Of a stretch of 7,513 nt of DNA, positions 1 through 5,318 are shown piece by piece. Position 1 is the first letter of the stretch; every line of letters starts with the position of its first letter. Origin of the DNA: Candidatus Berkelbacteria bacterium (GTDB lineage: Bacteria; Patescibacteriota; UBA1384; VFKW01); assembly GCA_009885355.1 (NCBI GenBank), contig VFKW01000148.1, positions 1 to 7,513 on the forward strand. Direction: 5' to 3'. The position numbers and the translations under genes were made by a program. The notes under the pieces were generated by a model. That model worked only from the letters and a program-made list of their open reading frames with translations. It was not told the DNA's origin and made no database searches.

Positions 1-6
1 CCGATA

Positions 7-30
7 GGCGGGATCCGGAACCTACCCGCC
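7..30. other. GC-rich inverted repeat at window edge
   Basis: GGCGGG at 7-12 and CCCGCC at 25-30 can pair into a 6-bp all-GC stem with a 12-nt loop. The surrounding 1-40 is 28/40 G+C, far above the AT-rich rest of the window. No U-tract follows on the plus strand, so this is not a classical intrinsic terminator. It may be the tail of a transcription or intergenic element that continues outside the window. Its function is unknown. Confidence 0.35.
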
Positions 31-50
31 GCAGCCGCATATTCTTATTG

Positions 51-80
51 CTTATCAGCTTATCAGCTTATCAGCTCATC
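51..80. repeat. 8-bp tandem repeat CTTATCAG, about 3.75 copies
   Basis: Three perfect copies of CTTATCAG (51-58, 59-66, 67-74) are followed by a degenerate partial copy CTCATC (75-80). The array ends 7 bp before the -35 element of the plsX promoter. It could be a slippage-prone simple repeat or a cluster of binding sites; the sequence does not decide between these. Confidence 0.8.
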
Positions 81-87
81 CCTCTCC

Positions 88-116
88 TTGCATATTCTCT
101 CATTTTAAGATATAAT
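88..116 (+). promoter_or_regulatory. Sigma-70-like promoter for the plsX gene
   Basis: A -35 hexamer TTGCAT (88-93) and a perfect -10 TATAAT (111-116) are separated by the optimal 17 bp. Transcription would start near 122-124, giving a leader of about 60 nt. This is the most consensus-like promoter in the window. The 8-bp tandem repeat lies just upstream. Confidence 0.75.
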
Positions 117-167
117 CACCTCACGAATCAATACAAATAGATTCCGTATCTTTACATATATCCTCGG

Positions 168-173
168 AAGGAG
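168..173 (+). promoter_or_regulatory. Ribosome binding site of plsX, followed by a palindrome
   Basis: AAGGAG lies 10 nt before the ATG at 184 and supports that start. The SD runs into a perfect 10-bp palindrome, GAGAATTCTC (171-180), which occupies most of the spacer. TCCT (161-164) can pair with AGGA (169-172) and TTCCG (142-146) with CGGAA (165-169), so the SD could be partly masked. These stems are short and regulation is only a possibility. Confidence 0.7.
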
Positions 174-183
174 AATTCTCAAA

Positions 184-1182
184 ATGGCAACAATCGCTGT
201 TGATATTCCAAGTGGCGATGGAAAACTAGGCATTATTCCGATCATCGAAGGAGCTGTAAAAGCAATTACAAAATCACATGATCTTTACGTAATTCTCGTC
301 GGACCTGAAACTCAAATTCGATCATGTCTCAAAAAACTTTCAAATGTCGATTACTCACGAATTTCCATCCATCACACAAACACCGTTATCACCATGGAAA
401 CCTCGATTCGCGAAATAATGCGCGATACTAATTCATCGCTCACGCTTAGCCTTCAGCTTATCAAAGACAGGATAGCTCATGCCATAGTATCATCCGCAGA
501 AACCGGTGCTTATATGGCGAAATCACGAACAATATTAGGAACACTACAAGATGGCCTAAAACCAGCTCTGATCACGCATATTCCAACTCATGGAGGCATT
601 TCTATCTTGACAGATGTCGGCGCCAATGCCGATTGCACACCTGAAGATCTGCTCAATTTCGCCAAAATGACCATCATCTATACCGAAAGAGTCCTTGGTA
701 TCAACAAGCCTTCCGTCGCGTTACTTTGCAATGGCAAAGAAAAACAAAAAGGCACTCCGCTAATAAGAGAAGCAGATAAGCTTTTTGAAGCACAAATTGC
801 CAATTACCAAGGTTTTATCGAACCAAATATCTTTAGAACTTCTGGTAATATCAGAATTGCTATTAGCGAAAGCTACCCGGGCAATATTGCTCTCAAAGCC
901 TATGAAGGACAAGCGAAATTAACAGCTCAAGTAATTAGAAGTTGTTTTAGCAAAAACCTTCTTTCAAAACTAATAGCCTTACTAGCCAACCGATACCTAC
1001 AAGACATAAAACATACTATCTATCCAACCACTTACGCCCACGCGTATGTACTCGGGATAAATGGTATCGTCGTCAAAGTCCATGGAGGGTGCGAAGACTC
1101 GGAGTCGTACATGTACGCAATTCTTTCGGCCCAAAAAGCCGCAAACAACAAAATGAGTGAAATCATTTCCTCAAATCTCTAG
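184..1182 (+). CDS. plsX: Divergent PlsX-family phosphate acyltransferase
   Basis: PlsX makes acyl-phosphate from acyl-ACP for the PlsY step of phospholipid synthesis and is a peripheral membrane protein. The 332-aa length matches the family (about 330 aa). Family landmarks in order are AVDIPSGD (5-12), a TNSS segment (82-85), SSAETGAY (103-110), DVGANAD (144-150), NGKEKQKGT (183-191), GFIEPNIF (210-217), the PGN-ALK segment (232-238) and VHGGCED (299-305). Several normally conserved positions differ: DAMGGD reads DIPSGD, SAGNTGA reads SSAETGA, the DGF-GN block reads ESYPGN, and HGSS reads HGGC. The fold assignment is therefore strong, while the exact activity is uncertain. The gene stands alone on the plus strand with its own promoter, SD and terminator. 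No plsY or acpP is visible. It could be an altered-specificity paralogue. Confidence 0.85.
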   Translation: MATIAVDIPSGDGKLGIIPIIEGAVKAITKSHDLYVILVGPETQIRSCLKKLSNVDYSRISIHHTNTVITMETSIREIMRDTNSSLTLSLQLIKDRIAHAIVSSAETGAYMAKSRTILGTLQDGLKPALITHIPTHGGISILTDVGANADCTPEDLLNFAKMTIIYTERVLGINKPSVALLCNGKEKQKGTPLIREADKLFEAQIANYQGFIEPNIFRTSGNIRIAISESYPGNIALKAYEGQAKLTAQVIRSCFSKNLLSKLIALLANRYLQDIKHTIYPTTYAHAYVLGINGIVVKVHGGCEDSESYMYAILSAQKAANNKMSEIISSNL

Positions 1183-1191
1183 TCAATTTCA

Positions 1192-1211
1192 AAAGCCCCT
1201 CCCGGGGCTTT
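1192..1211 (+). terminator. Intrinsic terminator between convergent genes
   Basis: AAAGCCCC (1192-1199), loop TCCC, GGGGCTTT (1204-1211) form a perfect 8-bp stem followed by ATTTTTTAT. It lies 9 bp after the plsX stop. Read on the minus strand, the same stem is followed by TTTTGAAATT, a weaker U-tract. It may therefore also terminate the minus-strand cluster that ends at 1240. Confidence 0.9.
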
Positions 1212-1239
1212 ATTTTTTATAAAATATTATTTAAAAAAC

Positions 1240-2121
1240 CTAATTATCAAAAATCTTCTTTGCAAAATCAGCTAATTTCGCTTTACCAGACACCCTCAAT
1301 CGTGGCAACAAATACAAATTTGAGTTACTGTTTGTATATCCTTCAACCGTCGTTGTCGCATTTGTATAACCAGCCTCTTTCACAATACTCACCACCTGAT
1401 CATTAAACTTCCCCGAAGGATAGCAAAAAGATACAACCTTAATATCAAACAATCTTTCCATAACATATTTACTTTGCTTCAATTGTATTTTTAGATTTGC
1501 CACATTTGCATTCGCTAAATTTGGATGAGTTATCGTATGACTGCCAAACTCAAATCCGGCCGCTATCATCTCTTTGATTTGATCCTGCGTCAGATAACCA
1601 GGTTTTCCGATATTATCCGTGATCAGAAAAACCGTACCGATCATCCCATATTTTTCCAAAAGCGGAAAAGCCTCAGTGTAAATGTCATCATAACCATCAT
1701 CAAAAGTCAGCGCCACATATCGCGGTTTAAAGTCCTTATTTTCAGTCAAACCCTTCATCGTCAACGACGTATAACCAAAACTCTTTAATACCTGCAAATG
1801 ACTTTCAAACATCCGAGGCGCCACATCCAAACCAACCTCAACTGCATTATTTGGCTGGGTATTATTTTTAATATGATGATACATAAAAATAGGGATCGAC
1901 TGATGTAATTTATCATAAAGAAAACTCGGCTCAGAAATATTTGCCTGCGCATCATTTTCTGTCGTCGACTGATTTTCTTGAGGCTTTAACTCATTTATTA
2001 TTTTACAAGAAATGCCTTTTACCGCCGGACACCCGCCATATTTATTTACGACATAAAAAGAGCAGCTCAACCCAAAAAGCATCCCGACCAATATTAAAAC
2101 TATATTTTTTAGCCAATTCAT
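1240..2121 (-). CDS. Membrane-anchored polysaccharide deacetylase (NodB domain, CE4)
   Basis: This is a 293-aa protein with an N-terminal hydrophobic segment (about 6-25), read as a signal anchor. C20 does not sit in a good lipobox. A linker of about 50 residues leads to the NodB domain. CE4 motifs seen are PIFMYHH (77-83), TFDDGYDD (139-146, with catalytic/metal aspartates D141 and D142), SHTITHP (194-200, metal ligands H195 and H199), CYPSG (233-237) and LPRLRV (272-277). All catalytic landmarks are present, so it is probably an active metal-dependent deacetylase of a surface or cell-wall polysaccharide. The substrate (N-acetylglucosamine polymer or peptidoglycan) cannot be told. It starts 4 bp after the htpX stop. 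Its SD, AAGGA (minus strand, 2129-2133), lies inside the htpX 3' end, which indicates translational coupling. C31 and C39 after the anchor are unusual and could pair. Confidence 0.9.
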   Translation of the reverse strand: MNWLKNIVLILVGMLFGLSCSFYVVNKYGGCPAVKGISCKIINELKPQENQSTTENDAQANISEPSFLYDKLHQSIPIFMYHHIKNNTQPNNAVEVGLDVAPRMFESHLQVLKSFGYTSLTMKGLTENKDFKPRYVALTFDDGYDDIYTEAFPLLEKYGMIGTVFLITDNIGKPGYLTQDQIKEMIAAGFEFGSHTITHPNLANANVANLKIQLKQSKYVMERLFDIKVVSFCYPSGKFNDQVVSIVKEAGYTNATTTVEGYTNSNSNLYLLPRLRVSGKAKLADFAKKIFDN

Positions 2122-2125
2122 TATA

Positions 2126-3040
2126 TTATCCTTGGGAAATCATTTCCCTCAATCTTTTTACTCTTTCTTTTATCGGCGGATGTGTATTAAATAAATTTGC
2201 AAACCTGCCAACTCCTCTTCCTTCATGCGCTTTCAGAGGATCAGCGATATACAAATGTGCGGTAGCTTTGTTTGCAACTTCAAGCGGCTCACTGTCGCCA
2301 TCAATTTTTTCAAGCGCTGATGCTAAACCTTCTGGATATCTGGTCAAAAGCGCCCCATTAGCATCCGCTAAAAACTCTCGCTTTCTCGAGATCGCCAACT
2401 GTATAATTGTAGCAATCAAAGGAGATAAAATCGCTAGCACAATTGCCAAAATCAACATAATTCCTTGTATTTGACTATTGCTATCATTATTACTACTTCG
2501 TCTTCCTCCGCCAAACCAAGTCCAGCGTAAAAAAAGATCCGAAGCCAACGCCACTACCCCAACCAACACAACCACTATTGTCATCAGGCGAATATCATAA
2601 TCCCCGATATGACTCATCTCATGAGCAATCACACCTTCCAATTGCGGTTTATCCAATTTATCGAGTAATCCTGTCGTAACTGCAATCGAAGCATGCTCAG
2701 GATCGCGCCCCGTCGCAAACGCATTCGGCGCCGAGTCGCTCACTATATATATTTTTGGTATCGGTATCCCCGAGGTTATCGACAAATTTTCCACAATTCT
2801 GTATAAATCAATAAATTTATCTTTTGGCGCCTCCACCGCCCCAGAAATCGCCAACGCGATCTTATCAGAGGAATAATAAGCTACCAATGCCTGTATCACA
2901 CTCACCGCAACAGCAATAACCAAAATTAATTGATTATTAAAAACATAAGATAATAAATATCCCAATCCGAGCACAAATACCAAAAACACAAAAATAAGAA
3001 TCGATGTCTTTCGTTTATTTGAATCAATATCTTTATACAT
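2126..3040 (-). CDS. htpX: HtpX-type membrane zinc metalloprotease (M48)
   Basis: This is a 304-aa M48B-like integral-membrane protease, close to the usual 280-300 aa, expected to degrade damaged membrane proteins. Two N-terminal TM segments (about 13-31 and 37-56) precede the domain with NAFATG (106-111). The zinc site HEMSH (140-144) has ligands H140 and H144 and catalytic E141. Two more hydrophobic segments (about 153-170 and 192-216) follow, then SRKREFLAD, where E222 is the likely third zinc ligand. The C-terminal FNTHPP (284-289) is typical of the family. All key residues are intact. lemA lies upstream, separated by a hairpin and repeats, and a promoter-like TGGTATAAT lies in that gap, so htpX probably has its own start. 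The leader has only a weak SD-like AGGGA. The deacetylase gene follows with 4 bp between. Confidence 0.93.
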   Translation of the reverse strand: MYKDIDSNKRKTSILIFVFLVFVLGLGYLLSYVFNNQLILVIAVAVSVIQALVAYYSSDKIALAISGAVEAPKDKFIDLYRIVENLSITSGIPIPKIYIVSDSAPNAFATGRDPEHASIAVTTGLLDKLDKPQLEGVIAHEMSHIGDYDIRLMTIVVVLVGVVALASDLFLRWTWFGGGRRSSNNDSNSQIQGIMLILAIVLAILSPLIATIIQLAISRKREFLADANGALLTRYPEGLASALEKIDGDSEPLEVANKATAHLYIADPLKAHEGRGVGRFANLFNTHPPIKERVKRLREMISQG

Positions 3041-3041
3041 A

Positions 3042-3065
3042 CAATTCCCTAACTACCAACTACTA
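3042..3065 (-). repeat. Direct repeat, copy B, in the htpX leader
   Basis: The minus-strand sequence TAGTAGTTGGTAGTTAGG followed by GAATTG matches copy A (3133-3155), except for one substitution and one extra G. It is part of a low-complexity tract built from TAGT/TAGTTAG-like words that runs to about 3080. It contains the AGGGA that may serve as the weak htpX ribosome binding site. Confidence 0.75.
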
Positions 3066-3083
3066 TCTACTAACTACCTATCT

Positions 3084-3092
3084 ATTATACCA
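3084..3092 (-). promoter_or_regulatory. Extended -10 promoter for htpX
   Basis: The minus strand reads TGGTATAAT: a perfect -10 hexamer with the TGn extension. No good -35 lies 17 bp upstream, where the terminator arm sits, which fits an extended -10 promoter. Transcription would start near 3077, giving a leader of about 37 nt made almost entirely of the repeat tract. Confidence 0.55.
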
Positions 3093-3100
3093 AAAACAGA

Positions 3101-3125
3101 AAAAGGCCGCCATAGGCAACCTTTT
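3101..3125 (-). terminator. Terminator-like hairpin after lemA
   Basis: Read on the minus strand, AAAAGGTTGCC, loop TAT, GGCGGCCTTTT form an 11-bp stem containing two G-U wobble pairs. One more U and then CUGUUUUU follow. It sits about 40 bp after the lemA stop and upstream of the htpX promoter element, so it should end or attenuate lemA transcripts. Confidence 0.75.
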
Positions 3126-3132
3126 AAAAATT

Positions 3133-3155
3133 CAATTCCTAGCTACCAACTACTA
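3133..3155 (-). repeat. Direct repeat, copy A, after lemA
   Basis: The minus-strand sequence TAGTAGTTGGTAGCTAGG followed by AATTG is almost identical to copy B at 3042-3065. The two copies have the same orientation and flank the terminator-like hairpin. Copy A overlaps the 14-bp tandem duplication at 3148-3175. Confidence 0.75.
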
Positions 3156-3175
3156 AAAACTAACTACTAAAAACT
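3148..3175 (-). repeat. Perfect 14-bp tandem duplication overlapping the lemA 3' end
   Basis: Read on the minus strand, AGTTTTTAGTAGTT occurs twice in direct succession without mismatch. The first unit supplies the last two lemA codons (Ser-Phe) and its TAG stop at 3167-3169. The second lies downstream and carries the same TAG. Slippage-generated expansion would preserve the lemA reading frame end. Confidence 0.85.
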
Positions 3176-3721
3176 TACCTTCGGCGCTTCTCTCTCTTCT
3201 TGGGTTGCCGTCTCGAAAAATTCTCTCGCTTTAAAACCTAATATTCCAGCAAAGACATTGCTTGGAAAAACCTGGACCGCCGTGTTGAAATCCCGAACAT
3301 TGCCATTGTAAAATCTGCGAGCCGCTTCGATCTTATTTTCTGTATCAGTCAATTCATCTTGTAACTTCTGAAAATTCTCGCTCGATCGAAGTGTTGGATA
3401 ATTTTCAGCCACCGCAAAAAGGGATTTTAAAGTATCACTCAACATATTTTCCGATTTGGCCTTTTCCGCCAAAGTACCAGCTCCCATTGCCGATGCTCTC
3501 GCTTCAGTCACTTTAATAAACACATCTTTTTCTTGCGTCGCATAGCCTTTTACAGTTTCGATCAAATTTGGGATCAAATCATAACGTCTTTTCAACTGGA
3601 CATCAATATCGCTCCAAGACTCATCAACTCGAATTTTTTTGCGTACCAGTCCATTATAAATCACAATAACTGCTACCAAAACGATAACTGCCAAACCTAT
3701 ACCGATTAACATACTATTCAT
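3167..3721 (-). CDS. lemA: LemA family membrane-anchored protein
   Basis: This is a 184-aa protein of standard LemA length. An N-terminal TM helix (about 5-22) with almost nothing before it is followed by a long helical domain, predicted to follow an N-out, C-in layout as usually assigned to LemA. Family landmarks are YNGLVRKK (22-29), RRYDLIPNLIETVKGYA (45-61), the NKIEAARRFYNGNVRDFN stretch (129-146), FPSNVFAGILGF (152-163) and a C-terminal P-K-V-S-F ending. The biochemical role of LemA is not established; the gene commonly sits beside M48 proteases, as here with htpX. The ATG start is supported by AAGGGGAG just upstream (minus strand). The last codons and stop lie in a 14-bp tandem repeat, so the extreme C-terminus is repeat-encoded. 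Confidence 0.92.
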   Translation of the reverse strand: MNSMLIGIGLAVIVLVAVIVIYNGLVRKKIRVDESWSDIDVQLKRRYDLIPNLIETVKGYATQEKDVFIKVTEARASAMGAGTLAEKAKSENMLSDTLKSLFAVAENYPTLRSSENFQKLQDELTDTENKIEAARRFYNGNVRDFNTAVQVFPSNVFAGILGFKAREFFETATQEEREAPKVSF

Positions 3722-3738
3722 ATCTCCCCTTTCTATAT

Positions 3739-3758
3739 ATTATAAATTTAATATTATA
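3739..3758 (-). promoter_or_regulatory. Possible promoter region for lemA
   Basis: The 60-bp gap before lemA is very AT-rich and on the minus strand contains two perfect TATAAT words (3753-3758 and 3739-3744). A TTGCTT (3774-3779) lies only 15 bp from the first, which is short for a -35. Such words arise easily by chance in AT-rich DNA, so this is tentative. Confidence 0.35.
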
Positions 3759-3781
3759 CTAATAAAAATCTAAAAGCAATA

Positions 3782-4813
3782 TTAGGTCGTTGAAAGAAAT
3801 TTTTGTAAATATGGCCAACCAAAAACATAGCCAGCTACACCGATCACAAGAAGTAAAACTATTGTTATGATAATATTTATCACTTTTTTACTCTTATTTT
3901 TTTTCATCTGCTCGGCAGATACAGTCGATTCAATCATTATAGCCGTACTTCTTCCATCCTGCCCAGAGCTTAATTTCTCAATTTTAGGACCAGACTGCTC
4001 ACTAGATGTATCATTCCAATTTGGGTTTAAACTCACCGGCACACTAGGATCATTCACAGCGCCAGGAGCTGCTATGGTTGCTTCTATTTTTGGCTTATCA
4101 TCAATATTAATTGCTGGTTTTGGATCTGTCGAATTAACCAAATACGACTCATCCTTTTTTTCCATTATCGGCTCTGCGTTTCCAACCACATCTTTTACAT
4201 CCGGACTTATCTCACCTTGCTTAATATCATTCAATAGCTCATCCCTAAAACTACTAATATCATTTTTTGCTACAACAGTAGCTCCGATCTGCAAACCGCC
4301 AACTACTGGGACAACTTTTTTATGCTCATCTTCCTGATTTGGATCAGAAATACTTTTATTAATTAAACTTTCAGGAGAAACTATCTCAATCTTTTCTTCG
4401 ACTGCCCCTGGTAAAATATCCACTCTTGGTGCTGCCGGCAACTCTTCCTTCACCTCAAAAACTGGCAAAACATTCTCTTTTGATTTCTCAACCAATTCTG
4501 TATTTGTGTCCATTTTTATCGGCAAATTTTGTGATAGGACTGGCTTTTGCACCATTTTCCCATGCACTTTATTCGCTGCTACTGGTTGAAATTTGTTATT
4601 TGATCCTAGCACTTCCAATTCCTTCTCACCCGCATAGACAGGCTTCTCTGTCTTAACCTCAGAAGATGCAACCACAGGCGCCAATTGACCACCAATTTTA
4701 TTTTCATCGATAAAAGGAGGCTCTGATTTCAAATCATCATTCCAGCCATCTTTTTCTTCCACCTTGATTTGGTGGATATTTTTCTCGAGTTCATCATCAA
4801 TATGTATTTTCAC
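3782..4813 (-). CDS. Unrecognised acidic, disordered protein with a C-terminal membrane anchor
   Basis: I do not recognise a family. With the GTG start the protein is 343 aa. About 310 residues are low-complexity, rich in Glu, Lys, Asp, Pro, Val and Ser, contain no cysteine and look intrinsically disordered. A Lys-rich patch (KKNKSKK) then precedes one hydrophobic helix of about 22 residues and a tail of about 10 residues ending in LSTT. The positive patch before the helix predicts a cytoplasmic N-terminal region with the tail outside. Two WND motifs (near residues 24-26 and 266-268, GTG numbering) bracket the disordered region. Short PV-containing words recur (KPV, LPVF, VPVV). The start is ambiguous: TTG at 4825 has AAGGA 5 nt upstream, while GTG at 4813 has the stronger GGAGG 5 nt upstream and is preferred. 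The gene lies between rplI and lemA. A scaffold or envelope-tethering role is conceivable but unsupported. Confidence 0.75.
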   Translation of the reverse strand: MKIHIDDELEKNIHQIKVEEKDGWNDDLKSEPPFIDENKIGGQLAPVVASSEVKTEKPVYAGEKELEVLGSNNKFQPVAANKVHGKMVQKPVLSQNLPIKMDTNTELVEKSKENVLPVFEVKEELPAAPRVDILPGAVEEKIEIVSPESLINKSISDPNQEDEHKKVVPVVGGLQIGATVVAKNDISSFRDELLNDIKQGEISPDVKDVVGNAEPIMEKKDESYLVNSTDPKPAINIDDKPKIEATIAAPGAVNDPSVPVSLNPNWNDTSSEQSGPKIEKLSSGQDGRSTAIMIESTVSAEQMKKNKSKKVINIIITIVLLLVIGVAGYVFGWPYLQKFLSTT

Positions 4814-4816
4814 TAT

Positions 4817-4823
4817 CCCCTCC
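4817..4823 (-). promoter_or_regulatory. Ribosome binding site deciding the GTG start of the acidic protein
   Basis: On the minus strand GGAGGGG is followed by ATA and GTG, so GGAGG sits 5 nt before the GTG at 4813-4811. For the upstream TTG (4825-4823) this SD would fall inside the coding sequence. If transcription starts at the -10-like element 4844-4852, the AAGGA serving the TTG would lie almost at the 5' end of the mRNA, which makes the GTG more likely. Confidence 0.6.
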
Positions 4824-4843
4824 AAAATAGTCCTTATAGTAAT

Positions 4844-4852
4844 ATTCTACCA
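4844..4852 (-). promoter_or_regulatory. Possible extended -10 promoter for the acidic protein gene
   Basis: TGGTAGAAT on the minus strand is one mismatch from the TGGTATAAT in front of htpX. It lies in the 41-53 bp gap after rplI. The nearest -35-like word, TTGATT, is only 15 bp away. It may provide extra transcription beyond read-through from rplI. Confidence 0.4.
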
Positions 4853-4866
4853 CATTTTACAACTAA

Positions 4867-5307
4867 TCAATCTTTTTTGCTAATTATTACGATTATTTCT
4901 GCTCTACCACCGCCGCTAAAACTCAAATTCACTTTATGTGAACCAACCTTTTTAATTGGCAAGCCAACCATATCTAGTGGTTTCACTGAATATTTTAACT
5001 CTATCGATTTTACAATATCTTCTTTATTAATTGACGCAAATAATTGGCCTTTATCGTTTGTTTTCACCTGATATTTAATCACACTGCCTTTTATTTCCTG
5101 CAGCTTGCGTCCCAATACCTCTAGCGTTTTTGTTTTTTCCCTTAAAGCTTTATCCAGCTTACCCTTGACTTTCAAGCCTACCGGATCACTTTCGGCTACT
5201 GCCAATCCTTTTGGAAACAGAAAATTCTTCGCATACCCTTCCTTGACTTCACAGACTTCACCGGCCTGTCCCATTTTTGGCACATTTTTTACTAATACAA
5301 CTTTCAT
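4867..5307 (-). CDS. rplI: 50S ribosomal protein bL9
   Basis: This 146-aa protein is near the usual 148-150 aa and so has both globular domains of bL9 and the connecting helix. The N-terminal rRNA-binding domain carries the family signature: MKVVLVKNVPKMGQAGEV at 1-18, then VKEGYAKNFLFPKGLAV at 21-37. The C-terminal domain closes with a VNLSF strand and an IIVII strand followed by SKKD. bL9 binds 23S rRNA at the base of the L1 stalk region and helps maintain translational fidelity. The gene starts 11 bp after the ctpA stop, with AAGG upstream of the ATG (minus strand), so it is probably co-transcribed with mnmA and ctpA. The stop is TGA; normal termination there argues against TGA-as-glycine recoding. 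bL9 is usually beside rpsF/rpsR, so its place in a protease operon is non-standard. Confidence 0.97.
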   Translation of the reverse strand: MKVVLVKNVPKMGQAGEVCEVKEGYAKNFLFPKGLAVAESDPVGLKVKGKLDKALREKTKTLEVLGRKLQEIKGSVIKYQVKTNDKGQLFASINKEDIVKSIELKYSVKPLDMVGLPIKKVGSHKVNLSFSGGGRAEIIVIISKKD

Positions 5308-5318
5308 ATTCCGCCTTA

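Noticed and set aside
1..40. tRNA T-arm-like sequence (GGTTCCGGATCC on the minus strand)
   Set aside because: The paired arms leave a 12-nt loop rather than 7, and no acceptor, D or anticodon arm could be assembled around it.
1525..1788. Plus-strand open frame of 87 aa
   Set aside because: It lies antisense inside the deacetylase NodB domain, has no family resemblance, and the minus-strand frame carries clear catalytic motifs.
1941..2474. Plus-strand open frame of 177 aa
   Set aside because: It spans the junction of the deacetylase and htpX genes in antisense; composition and lack of motifs mark it as a shadow.
3042..3175. CRISPR array or insertion-sequence ends
   Set aside because: There are only two direct repeat copies, of low complexity and 67 bp apart. 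There are no inverted terminal repeats, no transposase and no cas genes.
3867..4656. Plus-strand open frames opposite the acidic protein
   Set aside because: Both frames are antisense, and their hydrophobic Ser/Phe/Leu-rich composition is what the reverse of an acidic Lys/Glu-rich gene gives. Because the sense gene has no known family I considered them seriously. The sense frame has SD support, a clear TM anchor with a positive flank, and fits the gene order.
4867..4869. TGA recoded as glycine (code 25) at the end of rplI
   Set aside because: bL9 has its normal length and C-terminus at this TGA, and no other gene in the window has an in-frame TGA.
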